Of a stretch of DNA of 64,000 nt, positions 26,870 to 36,540 are shown piece after piece. The DNA comes from AWTP1-18 sp036504515 (GTDB lineage Bacteria; Pseudomonadota; Gammaproteobacteria; Burkholderiales; Rhodocyclaceae): the NCBI GenBank assembly GCA_036504515.1, contig DASXVA010000011.1, forward strand, positions 62,001-126,000. Reading direction: 5' to 3'. The notes under the pieces were generated by a model. That model was not told the DNA's origin, made no database searches, and saw nothing but the letters and a program-made list of their open reading frames with translations. A program made the position numbers and the translations under genes. How positions within the stretch are numbered: the stretch's first letter is position 1; each line of letters starts with the position of its first letter.

Positions 26870-27628
26870 ATGCTGGCAAAGCGCATCATTCCCTGTCTCG
26901 ACGTCAATGCCGGCCGTGTGGTCAAGGGCGTCAATTTCGTCGAGCTGCGGGATGCTGGCGACCCGGTGGAAATCGCCCGTCGCTACGATGAGCAGGGGGC
27001 CGATGAAATCACTTTCCTCGACATCACAGCCAGTTCCGATGATCGGGACATCATCCTGCACATCATCGAAGCCTGTGCCAATCAAGTCTTTATTCCCCTC
27101 ACGGTCGGGGGCGGTGTGCGTACCGTGGATGATGTGCGTCGGCTGCTCAATGCCGGTGCCGACAAGGTCAGCATGAACACCGCCGCGGTGAATAACCCGC
27201 AACTGGTGGCCGATGCTTCGGGCAAGGTGGGCAGCCAGTGCATCGTGGTGGCCATCGACGCCAAGCAGACCAGCCCCGGGCAGTGGCAGGTGTTTACCCA
27301 TGGCGGCCGCAACAATACCGGCATGAGCGCCATCGATTGGGCCAAGCAGGTGGAGTCCCTCGGTGCCGGTGAGATTCTGCTGACCAGCATGGACCGGGAC
27401 GGCACCAAGGCCGGTTTTGATCTGGCCCTGACCCGGGCCGTATCCGAAGCTGTGGATATTCCTGTCATTGCTTCCGGCGGTGTCGGCAATCTGCAGCATC
27501 TGGCCGACGGCGTGACGGAAGGCAAGGCCGATGCAGTGCTGGCGGCCAGTATTTTCCACTATGGCGAATACACCGTGCGGCAGGCCAAGGAATACATGCA
27601 GCAACGCGGTATCGAGGTCCGTCTCTGA
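26870..27628 (+). CDS. hisF: Imidazole glycerol phosphate synthase, cyclase subunit
   Basis: The 252-residue barrel starts MLAKRIIPCLDVNAGRVVKG with the catalytic D11-equivalent. It has FLDITASSDDR, GADKVSMNTAAV and the second catalytic Asp in LLTSMDRDGTKAGFD. It joins with HisH to form imidazole glycerol phosphate and AICAR. The stop overlaps hisI by one base (TGATG). Confidence 0.96.
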   Translation: MLAKRIIPCLDVNAGRVVKGVNFVELRDAGDPVEIARRYDEQGADEITFLDITASSDDRDIILHIIEACANQVFIPLTVGGGVRTVDDVRRLLNAGADKVSMNTAAVNNPQLVADASGKVGSQCIVVAIDAKQTSPGQWQVFTHGGRNNTGMSAIDWAKQVESLGAGEILLTSMDRDGTKAGFDLALTRAVSEAVDIPVIASGGVGNLQHLADGVTEGKADAVLAASIFHYGEYTVRQAKEYMQQRGIEVRL

Positions 27629-28011
27629 TGTCCAAGTGGCTCAATGAAATCAAATGGGACGAACAGGGGCTGGTGCCCGTGATCGCCCAGGATGCGACCA
27701 GCGGCGAAGTGCTGATGTTCGCCTGGATGAACCGCGATGCTCTGGCCAAGACGGCCGAACTGGGTGAGGCGGTGTACTGGTCCCGTTCCCGCCGCAAATT
27801 GTGGCACAAGGGCGAAGAGTCCGGCCACGTGCAAAAGGTGCTCGAAATCCGCAAGGATTGTGACGACGATGTAATTCTGCTCAAAGTGGAGCAGGGCGGC
27901 GGCATTGCCTGCCATACTGGTCGTCGTAGCTGTTTCTTCAACCGTCTTGATGCCGACAAGTGGCAGGCGGTGGATCCCGTACTCAAAGACCCCAAGGAGA
28001 TCTACAAATGA
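27628..28011 (+). CDS. hisI: Phosphoribosyl-AMP cyclohydrolase
   Basis: The 127-residue monofunctional cyclohydrolase has the metal sites in YWSRSRRKLWHKGEESGH, the acidic DCDDDVILL and the paired Cys/His segment GGIACHTGRRSCFF. In enterobacteria HisI and HisE are one protein; here they are separate, as usual in betaproteobacteria. The stop overlaps the hisE start by four bases (ATGA). Confidence 0.95.
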   Translation: MSKWLNEIKWDEQGLVPVIAQDATSGEVLMFAWMNRDALAKTAELGEAVYWSRSRRKLWHKGEESGHVQKVLEIRKDCDDDVILLKVEQGGGIACHTGRRSCFFNRLDADKWQAVDPVLKDPKEIYK

Positions 28012-28331
28012 TCGACATGGAAGTATTGCATCGCCTCCAGACCACTCTGCTTGAACGCAAGGGTGCCGCTCCCGATTCGTCTTATGTGGCCGGGCTTTAC
28101 GCCAAGGGCACCGACACGATCTGCAAGAAAATTGCTGAAGAAGCGGCAGAAACCATCATGGCTGCCAAAGATGGTGATCGCCTGCATCTGGTGCGTGAAA
28201 CCTGTGATCTCTGGTTCCACAGCATGGTTCTGCTGGCTCACATGGGTATTGGCGTGGATGATGTGATGGTGGAATTCCGTCGCCGGGAAGGCATCTCCGG
28301 CATTGACGAGAAAAAGAGCCGGAGCCAGTAA
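28008..28331 (+). CDS. hisE: Phosphoribosyl-ATP pyrophosphatase
   Basis: The 107-residue all-alpha MazG-like enzyme hydrolyses PR-ATP to PR-AMP. The KKIAEEAAETIMAA and ETCDLWFHSMVLL helices carry the metal-binding acidic residues. The start ATG 28008 overlaps the hisI stop, so I do not use the longer frame beginning at 27960. It abuts hinT with no gap. Confidence 0.94.
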   Translation: MIDMEVLHRLQTTLLERKGAAPDSSYVAGLYAKGTDTICKKIAEEAAETIMAAKDGDRLHLVRETCDLWFHSMVLLAHMGIGVDDVMVEFRRREGISGIDEKKSRSQ

Positions 28332-28679
28332 GTGAGCGACTGTATTTTCTGTCGCATCGCCCAAGGTGAGATTCCTAGCCGCAAGATTTATGAAGATAAG
28401 GATATCTTCGCTTTTCATGACATCAATCCCCAGCGACCGGTACACTTCCTGATTATTCCCAAGCAGCACATCGCTAGCCTCAATGAGGCTACGCCGGAGA
28501 ATCAGGAACTGCTGGGCAAAATGTTGGTGAAGGCCGGAGAATTGGCCCGTAGCCAGGGATTGACCGAAGGTTTCCGTACATTGATTAACACCGGGCGGAT
28601 TGGCGGGCAGGAGGTTTATCACCTGCACATCCATATCCTGGGCGGTCCGGAGCCTGTTGGACCAATGGTGGTCCGATAA
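28332..28679 (+). CDS. hinT: HIT-family purine nucleoside phosphoramidase HinT
   Basis: The 115-residue HIT protein has the zinc-like CIFCRI start and the catalytic histidine triad HLHIHILGG. HinT proteins hydrolyse AMP-lysine and related adenylates. The start is GTG, immediately after the hisE stop. Its place between hisE and tatA is the common betaproteobacterial order. Confidence 0.93.
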   Translation: MSDCIFCRIAQGEIPSRKIYEDKDIFAFHDINPQRPVHFLIIPKQHIASLNEATPENQELLGKMLVKAGELARSQGLTEGFRTLINTGRIGGQEVYHLHIHILGGPEPVGPMVVR

Positions 28680-28702
28680 CCTATTCAAGACAGGAGAACG
28701 AC

Positions 28703-28921
28703 ATGGGCAGCTTCAGCATTACCCATTGGCTGATCGTACTGGTCATTGTGGTGCTGATTTTCGGCACCAAAAAACTTGCCAACGTGGGCAAGGATCTGGG
28801 CAGTGCCGTTAAAGGTTTCAAGGACGGCATGAAGGATGGCGCCGCAGAAAAGCCCGCCGAACCCGAGCATTTGACGGGCCATACGATTGACGTGGAAGTA
28901 AAGGAAAAGACCAAGTCCTGA
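28703..28921 (+). CDS. tatA: Sec-independent protein translocase subunit TatA
   Basis: The 72-residue protein has one N-terminal membrane helix (MGSFSITHWLIVLVIVVLIFG), the FGTKKL hinge and an amphipathic helix (DLGSAVKGFKDGMKDG), all typical of TatA. It forms the channel for folded, twin-arginine-signal proteins. AGGAG precedes the ATG. Confidence 0.95.
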   Translation: MGSFSITHWLIVLVIVVLIFGTKKLANVGKDLGSAVKGFKDGMKDGAAEKPAEPEHLTGHTIDVEVKEKTKS

Positions 28922-28940
28922 GGGGCGGGGTTTTCTTGCA

Positions 28941-29450
28941 ATGTTCGACGTAGGCTTCTCTGAACTGATCGTGATTGCTGTGGTTGCCCTGGTCGTTATT
29001 GGCCCGGAGCGCCTGCCTTCCGTCGCCCGGACGGTGGGAGCCATGCTGGGCCGTGCCCAGCGTTACTTCAATAGCGTCAAGGCGGAAGTCAATCGCGAGT
29101 TGCAACTGGATGAGCTCAAGCGCATCCAGCAGGAAACCTATGACCGGGTCATGGCCATGGAAGCCGAGGTTCACAACGGCTTGGCCCAGATCGAGAATAC
29201 GGTGCATGAAACTGCGGCAACGGCAACGGAGCCAGTAGCTGAAATTGGCAAGCATGTGGATGACACGGTTTCCGTGGCTCTGTCGGCACCGGTCGATGTT
29301 GCTGAGGCTTCAGTGTCTGCGCCAGTTGTCCCTGCCGTTGAGACAGCTGAGCCCCCTGCTCCTGTCGTCGAAGTTAGTCAGACCGACCTGTTTGCCTCTC
29401 CTTCGGAGAATCTTTCCCGTCTCACCCCGCATCAAGGTTCAACGAGCTGA
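28941..29450 (+). CDS. tatB: Sec-independent protein translocase subunit TatB
   Basis: The 169-residue protein starts MFDVGFSELIVIAVVALVVIGPERLP, the conserved TatB helix with its Glu, followed by an amphipathic helix. A long Ala/Pro/Val-rich cytoplasmic tail (about 80-160) follows. TatB with TatC forms the signal-peptide receptor. The stop overlaps tatC by one base (TGATG). Confidence 0.94.
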   Translation: MFDVGFSELIVIAVVALVVIGPERLPSVARTVGAMLGRAQRYFNSVKAEVNRELQLDELKRIQQETYDRVMAMEAEVHNGLAQIENTVHETAATATEPVAEIGKHVDDTVSVALSAPVDVAEASVSAPVVPAVETAEPPAPVVEVSQTDLFASPSENLSRLTPHQGSTS

Positions 29451-30214
29451 TGGTTGACTCTAATTCCCTGCAGGAAACCTTCGTCTCCCATCTGATCGAA
29501 TTGCGTCAGCGGCTCATGAAGGCCATGGGGGCGATTCTGCTGTTCTTTCTGGGGCTGATGCCTTGGTCCGGCAAGATTTACGACTTGCTGGCCCACCCCA
29601 TGATGGCGACCCTGCCTCCGGGGACCAAGATGATTGCTACCGGGGTCATTACGCCCTTTCTGGTGCCCCTCAAGGTCACCCTTCTGGTGGCTTTCGTGAT
29701 TGCGCTGCCCATTGTGCTTTACCAGGCGTGGGCTTTTGTGGCTCCCGGGCTCTATACCCATGAAAAAAAGCTGGTGCTGCCGGTGATCTTTGCGACGACA
29801 GCCCTTTTCTTGATGGGCATGGCGTTCTGTTACTTTTTCGTGTTCAACACTGTTTTCAAGTTTATTTCCGAAGTTTCCCCTTCCAGCATTACGCCGGCGC
29901 CAGATATTGAGCAGTACCTATCGTTTGTGCTGACCATGTTCGTGGCCTTCGGCACGACTTTTGAGGTGCCAGTGGTGGTTGTTTTGCTGGTGCGCTTCGG
30001 CGTGGTGAAGCTGGAGAAACTTAAGGAAATTCGGCCCTACGCCGTTGTGGGTGCCTTTGTTGTTTCTGCCGTGGTTACGCCACCGGATGTGACTTCGCAG
30101 ATCATGCTGGCTCTGCCCATGTGTTTGCTTTACGAACTCGGTTTGTTTTGTGCCCGGTTCGTGGTGCAAAAGGAAAAGCCGGAAGAGCCCACCAGCGAAG
30201 TCAGCCCAAGCTAG
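29450..30214 (+). CDS. tatC: Sec-independent protein translocase subunit TatC
   Basis: The 254-residue protein has six membrane helices. It carries the conserved N-terminal LQETFVSHLIELRQRL and the FVLTMFVAFGTTFEVPVVVVLL block with the buried Glu. TatC binds twin-arginine signal peptides. Its stop is 10 bases from the convergent htrA stop. Confidence 0.95.
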   Translation: MVDSNSLQETFVSHLIELRQRLMKAMGAILLFFLGLMPWSGKIYDLLAHPMMATLPPGTKMIATGVITPFLVPLKVTLLVAFVIALPIVLYQAWAFVAPGLYTHEKKLVLPVIFATTALFLMGMAFCYFFVFNTVFKFISEVSPSSITPAPDIEQYLSFVLTMFVAFGTTFEVPVVVVLLVRFGVVKLEKLKEIRPYAVVGAFVVSAVVTPPDVTSQIMLALPMCLLYELGLFCARFVVQKEKPEEPTSEVSPS

Positions 30215-30223
30215 CGCTGCTTG

Positions 30224-31369
30224 TTACTGGCTTGGTTTGGGCCGTTTGCCAACAGCTACGGTTACATCCATTTCCTTGTTTTCCCGTCGCAGATGGAACC
30301 CGCCGCTCTGGCCCGGTTCCAGTGAGGCAATCAGTTCCAGCAGGGACTGCGCATCCTTGACCGGTTTCTTGTTGATGGCGAGCAGCACGTCACCGGGCTT
30401 GATGCCGGCCTTGTCTGCTGGACTGCCTCGCATGATGCCGGCGATCAGGGCGCCGTTGGTGTTGGGCAAGCGGAAAGACTCCGCTAACTCCGGAGTGATT
30501 TCCTGAATTTCAACGCCAACCCAGCCTCGGGTTACGGCACCGTTCTTGATGATCTGGTCGAGAACGCTGTGGGCCAGGGAAACAGGAATGGCGAAGCCGA
30601 TGCCCATGGAGCCGCCGCTCTGGGAATAGATGGCGGTATTGATGCCCACCAGATTACCGTTGCTGTCCACCAGCGCACCGCCGGAGTTGCCAGGGTTGAT
30701 GGCGGCATCGGTCTGGATGAAGTTCTCGAAGGTATTGATGCCTAGATGACTACGACCCAGGGCCGAGACAATGCCGGAGGTGACCGTTTGGCCGACGCCG
30801 AACGGATTGCCAATCGCCAGCACCACGTCGCCTACGCGCACTACATCCGAATTGGCAAAGGTAATGACCGGCAGTTTTTCCGGCGCAGAGATACGCACCA
30901 CGGCCAGGTCGGACTCGGGGTCGCTGCCGACGACTTTTGCCTTGAGCTTGCGCCCATCGTTGAGGGCCACCTCAATGTCGTCTGCCCCTTCCACCACATG
31001 ATTGTTGGTGAGAATGTAGCCTTCGGCATTGACGATGACGCCGCTACCGAGGCCTGCTCTGCGCTGGGTTTCTTCGTTGCGGTCGCCAAAGAAGTGACGG
31101 AAAAGCGGGTCGTTGAAAAGGGGATTGCGTGGGGCTCGGATTTCCTGGGAGGTGTAAATATGCACTACAGCAGGCAAGGCCTTGCGGGCTGCGTCGGAAT
31201 AACTGGCGACGTGGCGATTGTCGGGGCTCCCGCCCGGGGCCTCCTGCACCGTGACAACACCGCCTAAGCCTTCCCTGTGCAGCCATTCCGGCTTCAGGGT
31301 TTGCACAGCAAACAAGGTGGCGACGCAGACGGTGACAGTCTGTGCGAAGATCAACCAGAGTCGTTTCAT
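30224..31369 (-). CDS. Membrane-anchored HtrA/DegS-type serine protease
   Basis: The 381-residue periplasmic protease has an N-terminal membrane anchor (about 4-24) and a trypsin-like domain with catalytic triad H124 (TNNHVV), D154 (ESDLAVV) and S229 (NPGNSGGAL). It has one PDZ domain (about 280-375, GSPADKAGIKPGDVLLAIN). A single PDZ and anchor fit DegS or a short DegQ-like HtrA. ATG 31369 (MKRLWLIFAQ) gives the anchor; the longer in-frame start at 31459 would run through the nif3 start region. It is divergent from nif3 by 17 bases. The Tat and HtrA genes are commonly neighbours. Confidence 0.9.
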   Translation of the reverse strand: MKRLWLIFAQTVTVCVATLFAVQTLKPEWLHREGLGGVVTVQEAPGGSPDNRHVASYSDAARKALPAVVHIYTSQEIRAPRNPLFNDPLFRHFFGDRNEETQRRAGLGSGVIVNAEGYILTNNHVVEGADDIEVALNDGRKLKAKVVGSDPESDLAVVRISAPEKLPVITFANSDVVRVGDVVLAIGNPFGVGQTVTSGIVSALGRSHLGINTFENFIQTDAAINPGNSGGALVDSNGNLVGINTAIYSQSGGSMGIGFAIPVSLAHSVLDQIIKNGAVTRGWVGVEIQEITPELAESFRLPNTNGALIAGIMRGSPADKAGIKPGDVLLAINKKPVKDAQSLLELIASLEPGQSGGFHLRRENKEMDVTVAVGKRPKPSQ

Positions 31370-31386
31370 GTTGGGGAGGTCGAGTA

Positions 31387-32133
31387 ATGCAACGTCAAGA
31401 ATTATGTGCCTATCTGGATGCCACGCTGGACGCGGGCCGTTTCCGCGATTATTGCCCAAATGGATTGCAGGTGGAAGGCAAGGCCGAGATCAGCAAAATT
31501 ATCTGCGGGGTGACTGCCAGTCAGGCCCTGCTGGATGCGGCAGTGGCTGCCGGGGCCGATGCCGTACTGGTGCACCACGGCTGGTTCTGGAAAGGGGAGG
31601 ACGGGCGCGTTACCGGCCTGCGCAAGCAGCGCCTGGCGACTTTGCTTCGCCATGACATCAATTTGATTGCCTACCATCTGCCTCTGGATGCCCATGGCGA
31701 ACTGGGTAACAACGCCCAGTTGGCTAATGTCGCCGGCTGGCGGACGGAGGGGCGGTTTGCCGAGCAGGACATTGGTTTTTACGGTAGCCCCGAAGTCGCC
31801 CGTACTGCGGGGGAAACAGCGGGGCATTTACAGCAGGTATTGAACCGGCCTGCCTTGCTGGTCGGCGATTCGAATCGTCCCGTGCGGCGCATCGCCTGGT
31901 GTTCCGGTGGTGCTCAAGGGTATTTCGAGCAAGCCATTGCTGTTGGGGCTGACCTTTTCGTCAGTGGCGAAATTTCGGAGCAGACCACCCATCTTGCCCG
32001 GGAGTCCGGCGTTCCCTACATCGCTGCCGGACACCATGCGACGGAGCGGTATGGCGTCCAGGCCCTGGGGCGACGTTTGGAGGAGGTCTTTGGGCTCAAC
32101 TGTGAGTATGTGGAAGTCGATAACCCGGTTTGA
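31387..32133 (+). CDS. NIF3/YbgI-family dinuclear metal protein
   Basis: The 248-residue protein has the metal-binding motifs VHHGWFWKGED near residue 60, LPLDAHGELGNNA and the late GHHATERYG. This places it in the NIF3/YbgI (DUF34) family, whose hexamers bind two metal ions. The biochemical role is uncertain; links to GTP cyclohydrolase I-like chemistry have been proposed for the family. GGGAGG lies 8-13 bases before ATG 31387. Its stop directly abuts the msrA stop from the other strand. Confidence 0.9.
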   Translation: MQRQELCAYLDATLDAGRFRDYCPNGLQVEGKAEISKIICGVTASQALLDAAVAAGADAVLVHHGWFWKGEDGRVTGLRKQRLATLLRHDINLIAYHLPLDAHGELGNNAQLANVAGWRTEGRFAEQDIGFYGSPEVARTAGETAGHLQQVLNRPALLVGDSNRPVRRIAWCSGGAQGYFEQAIAVGADLFVSGEISEQTTHLARESGVPYIAAGHHATERYGVQALGRRLEEVFGLNCEYVEVDNPV

Positions 32134-32688
32134 TCATTTTTTCAGCCGGTCCCGAAACAGGGCGCGCAGCTTCTGGGCCTTGGGGCCGACCACAAATTGG
32201 CAATAGGACTGTTGAGGATTCCTGGCAAAGTAGTCTTGGTGGTATTCCTCGGCCGGCCAGAAAAACTCGGCAGGAATGATCTCGGTCACTACAGGGGAAG
32301 GCCAGGTTTTGGCGGTCTCTAGTTCAGAGATCAAATCCTTCGCGATTCGGGCCTGGGTTTCGCTGTGAAACTGGATGACTGATCGATATTGGGTACCCAC
32401 ATCGTTGCCCTGTCGATTGAGCGTGGTCGGGTCATGGATAGCGAAAAAGGCCTGGAGCAAGGTTCGATAGTCAAGTCGAGTGGGATCAAAGTGGATTTGT
32501 ACTACCTCCGCATGGCCGGTTTTTCCACCGCAGACGCTTTCATAGTCTGGGTTGGGTATGGCGCCACCGCTGTAGCCGGAAATGATGGACTCAGCGCCGT
32601 CAAGCTGACGTAGGGCAGCTTCCACACACCAGAAACAGCCTCCACCCAGGGTTGCTGTTTCTTGAGGAATGCGTTTGGGTTCAGTCAT
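32134..32688 (-). CDS. msrA: Peptide methionine sulfoxide reductase MsrA
   Basis: The 184-residue enzyme has the catalytic GCFWC motif (C18, C21), then GYSGG and GHAEVVQIHFDP, and repairs methionine-S-sulfoxide. I use ATG 32688 (MTEPKRIPQ) because AGGAG sits 10 bases upstream; the alternative ATG is seven codons earlier. No Tat or Sec signal is visible, so it is cytoplasmic. It is convergent with nif3 with no intervening base. Confidence 0.94.
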   Translation of the reverse strand: MTEPKRIPQETATLGGGCFWCVEAALRQLDGAESIISGYSGGAIPNPDYESVCGGKTGHAEVVQIHFDPTRLDYRTLLQAFFAIHDPTTLNRQGNDVGTQYRSVIQFHSETQARIAKDLISELETAKTWPSPVVTEIIPAEFFWPAEEYHQDYFARNPQQSYCQFVVGPKAQKLRALFRDRLKK

Positions 32689-33225
32689 AGCCAGGCTCCT
32701 TTTAGTCATTCTGATGGTGCGTCTGCATTATGCGCGCGGTGCTGAGAGGTGCTTGTACGGGAAGGGCAGTTTCCAAGGCATAGGTATTTATAGGTATTCC
32801 TATGCTCCGGAATAAGGGCGATGTCTTATGCAAGGGGCCTTGTACATCACAACTTTATGGGCATTGCTTTCATGAAGCTATCAGTGGCCCATGCTGATTT
32901 TTATCGAACGGGCGCTACTCTTGTAGCCTGTTGTCGTTAGACAGATTCGGCCTTTGTTTCGCGAGGATATTTCCTGGTTCAGCCTTGGAAAGGCTAGGGC
33001 GGATTTAGCCGACAGCCGCTCAGGCTGCGGCTTGTAAGGCAATAGTAAGTGTTTGAGGTAAGAGCTTTTTCCTTCTGAATCGGTTATGATTACAGACCCG
33101 TCCAAAAGTGACGGCACGGTCAGAACCGCCCGGCAGTGCGTTCTCATTGGGCTCCATAAGAGCCTGCATTGCCTGATTTCGGTCCGTATCAAAAATCTCA
33201 ACGCACCTTACAGCAAGGAAGACGC
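32689..33225. other. 537-base intergenic region upstream of sucC
   Basis: There is no supported gene in this long gap. It contains the divergent promoters for msrA and sucCD, a repeat cluster at 32778-32805, and a TATGAT hexamer at 33085-33090 that could be a -10 element but has no good -35 partner. Base composition is lower in GC than the flanks. Short open frames on the minus strand (32881-33283) have no recognisable protein character. Confidence 0.5.
32778..32805. promoter_or_regulatory. Inverted and direct repeats upstream of sucC/msrA
   Basis: GCATAGG/CCTATGC form a perfect 7-bp inverted repeat (32778-32784/32799-32805), and within it TAGGTATT occurs twice 10 bases apart (32781 and 32791). 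The arrangement suggests a protein-binding operator. It lies 90 bases upstream of msrA and 420 upstream of sucC. Confidence 0.35.
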
Positions 33226-34386
<1,161 letters not shown>

Positions 34387-34397
34387 GGGGAAGCTGA

Positions 34398-35291
34398 ATG
34401 TCCATCTACATCAACAAAAATACCAAGGTCATCACCCAGGGTATCACCGGCAAGACCGGTCAATTCCACACTGAAAAGTGCCAGGAATACGCCAACGGCA
34501 AGGAATGCTTTGTTGCCGGCGTGAATCCCAAGAAGGCTGGCGAGAAGATTTTTGATATCCCAATCTTCGGTTCCGTAAAAGAAGCCGCCTCCGAAACCGG
34601 TGCTACCGTTTCCGTCATCTACGTTCCCCCCGCTGGCGCTGCTGCAGCCATCTGGGAAGCCGTGGAAGCCGATCTGGATCTGGCCATCTGTATCACCGAA
34701 GGCATTCCCGTCCGCGATATGCTGGAAGTGCGCAACAAGATGAAGGCCAAGGAAGCCAAGGGTGGCAAGAAGACCCTGCTGCTGGGCCCCAACTGCCCCG
34801 GCCTGATCACCCCCGATGAAATCAAGATCGGCATCATGCCCGGTCACATCCATCGCAAGGGCCGTATCGGTGTGGTTTCCCGTTCCGGCACCCTGACGTA
34901 CGAAGCCGTGGCTCAGCTGACCGAAATCGGTCTCGGCCAGTCTTCCGCTGTTGGTATCGGTGGTGACCCCATTAACGGTCTGAAGCACATCGACGTGATG
35001 AAGGCCTTCAACGACGATCCTGATACCGACGCCGTCATCATGATCGGCGAAATCGGTGGTCCCGACGAAGCCGAAGCTGCCCTGTGGTGCAAGGCCAACA
35101 TGAAGAAGCCTATCGTCGGCTTTATCGCTGGTGTGACCGCTCCTCCCGGAAAGCGCATGGGCCATGCCGGTGCGCTGATCTCTGGTGGCGCTGACACGGC
35201 CGATGCCAAGCTCGCCATCATGGAAGAGTGTGGCTTCACCGTGACTCGCAACCCGTCCGAAATGGGCAAGTTGCTCAAGGCTTTGCTGTAA
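34398..35291 (+). CDS. sucD: Succinyl-CoA synthetase alpha subunit
   Basis: The 297-residue subunit has the Rossmann CoA-binding domain (QGITGKTGQFH) and the active-site histidine that is phosphorylated, H256 in MGHAGALISGG. GEIGGPDEAEAA at 217-228 is the usual interface motif. It is 11 bases from sucC and shares its biased codon use. A strong terminator follows. Confidence 0.97.
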   Translation: MSIYINKNTKVITQGITGKTGQFHTEKCQEYANGKECFVAGVNPKKAGEKIFDIPIFGSVKEAASETGATVSVIYVPPAGAAAAIWEAVEADLDLAICITEGIPVRDMLEVRNKMKAKEAKGGKKTLLLGPNCPGLITPDEIKIGIMPGHIHRKGRIGVVSRSGTLTYEAVAQLTEIGLGQSSAVGIGGDPINGLKHIDVMKAFNDDPDTDAVIMIGEIGGPDEAEAALWCKANMKKPIVGFIAGVTAPPGKRMGHAGALISGGADTADAKLAIMEECGFTVTRNPSEMGKLLKALL

Positions 35292-35309
35292 TTCCCGCCT
35301 AAGGGGTAT

Positions 35310-35346
35310 AAAGCCGCGTCGGTGAAAATCGACGCGGCTTTTTTAT
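35310..35346 (+). terminator. Intrinsic terminator of sucCD
   Basis: A perfect 12-bp stem (35310-35321/35330-35341) with an 8-base loop runs into a T-rich tail. It starts 18 bases after the sucD stop. Confidence 0.92.
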
Positions 35347-35367
35347 TTTCGGGTTTTGAATATCGCT

Positions 35368-36063
35368 ATGGATTTTGCTTCAACAACATTCTGGATTGCT
35401 GTATTCCAGATCATCGTCATCGACATCCTGCTCTCTGGCGACAATGCCGTGGTGATTGCCATGGCCTGCCGCAACCTTCCTGCTGCCCAACGCAAAAAAG
35501 GCATCCTTTGGGGCGTTCTGGGCGCGGTGGTACTTCGAGTAGTGCTGACAGCGGTCGCGGCGACCTTGTTGGGGTTGCCCTATCTGAAGATCATCGGCGG
35601 ATTGCTCTTGCTCTGGATCGGCGTAAAGCTGTTGCTGCCGGAGGGAGATGAGGGCGAGGACATCCAAGGCTCAACTCGTCTGATCGGTGCCATCAAGACC
35701 ATTATCGTGGCTGATTTCGTCATGAGTCTGGACAATGTAATCGGCGTGGCTGCCGCTGCCCACGATTCCCTCTGGTTATTGATCTTTGGTCTTGCCGTGA
35801 GTATTCCCCTTATCGTATTTTCCAGCGCCCTGGTGTTGCACCTGATGGAGCGTTTCCCCATCGTCGTGACCTTGGGGGCTGGTTTGCTGGGCTATGTGGC
35901 CGGCAGCATGATGGTGACGGATCCCTTGCTGGCAGGTTTGTTGTCTGCGGACAATCACTGGTTGAAAGAACTCGTGGGCGGCATTTGTGCCGTGCTGGTT
36001 GTGGTGGTTGGCAACGGCTTGGCTTGGCGACTTTCTCGTAAGGAAGATCGCGCGGTGCTTTGA
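35368..36063 (+). CDS. TerC/YjbE-family integral membrane protein
   Basis: The 231-residue protein has about seven membrane helices and the TerC motifs with membrane-embedded acidic residues: DILLSGDNAVVIAM in the first half and DFVMSLDNVIGVAAA in the second. TerC relatives include YkoY/YceF, which act in metal (Mn) export, and tellurite-resistance proteins. I use ATG 35368; a TTG four codons earlier is also possible. It sits right after the sucCD terminator and seems monocistronic. Confidence 0.88.
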   Translation: MDFASTTFWIAVFQIIVIDILLSGDNAVVIAMACRNLPAAQRKKGILWGVLGAVVLRVVLTAVAATLLGLPYLKIIGGLLLLWIGVKLLLPEGDEGEDIQGSTRLIGAIKTIIVADFVMSLDNVIGVAAAAHDSLWLLIFGLAVSIPLIVFSSALVLHLMERFPIVVTLGAGLLGYVAGSMMVTDPLLAGLLSADNHWLKELVGGICAVLVVVVGNGLAWRLSRKEDRAVL

Positions 36064-36249
36064 TCCGTCTGGTTGCTTTTACACTTTGGTCATAGGGACT
36101 CGTGCCGAGTCAGGGAATATTTCGCAGAAACAACGGAGAAATATTTGACTGTATTAAGGTAGGACTGCAAGAATTGGCACTATTGCCCTGTTTTTGTGCG
36201 AACTTGTCCTGTTCGCCGTAGTGGGCACGCGACCTGGAACCAGGACTGA

Positions 36250-36540
36250 ATGAAAATAAAGAAAACAGAATTCTTGAAGTCAGGCAGCTTTCTGGGTACT
36301 GCTGCCACGGGATGGATGCTGACGACGAGAACTCGTTATTTGCTGCGGGATTTTGTGTGCAAAGCCTGTGACGTTAGCGCTAGGCTGATATCTCGTATGT
36401 CATTGGGGAATGTGGGCATTATTGCCTTGGCGTTGGATAAGAACCTCGATCGACGTTTTCAAACTGGAACAGAAATGGCCCGTGCTCTGCGGAATCGTCA
36501 GACCCTAGTCGCTATCCACACAGTAGGGGTGATCCTCTGA
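36250..36540 (+). pseudogene. Short ORF with a Ser/Thr kinase C-terminus-like end
   Basis: The 96-codon frame has no recognisable fold in its first 50 residues, but residues 53-84 (36406-36501) read like the last helix of bacterial Hanks-type kinase domains: IIALALDKNLDRRFQTGTEMARALR, similar to the usual ALAKDPxxRFQSxxEMxxAL pattern. The ATP-binding loop, catalytic HRD and DFG are absent, and upstream DNA to 36064 shows no kinase sequence in any frame. The TGA overlaps the PP2C start (TGATG), as expected for a kinase gene that once preceded the phosphatase. I read it as a deletion remnant, possibly still translated to couple the phosphatase. It could also be a chance ORF. Confidence 0.5.

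Noticed and set aside
26114..27604. Long open frame of 496 codons on the minus strand over hisA and hisF
   Set aside because: It is the antisense shadow of two certain his genes and has no recognisable fold; such frames are common opposite biased GC-rich genes.
36174..36186. Sigma-54-like GG...GC pair upstream of the signalling island
   Set aside because: The GG to GC distance is 9 bases instead of 12, so it does not fit a -24/-12 promoter.
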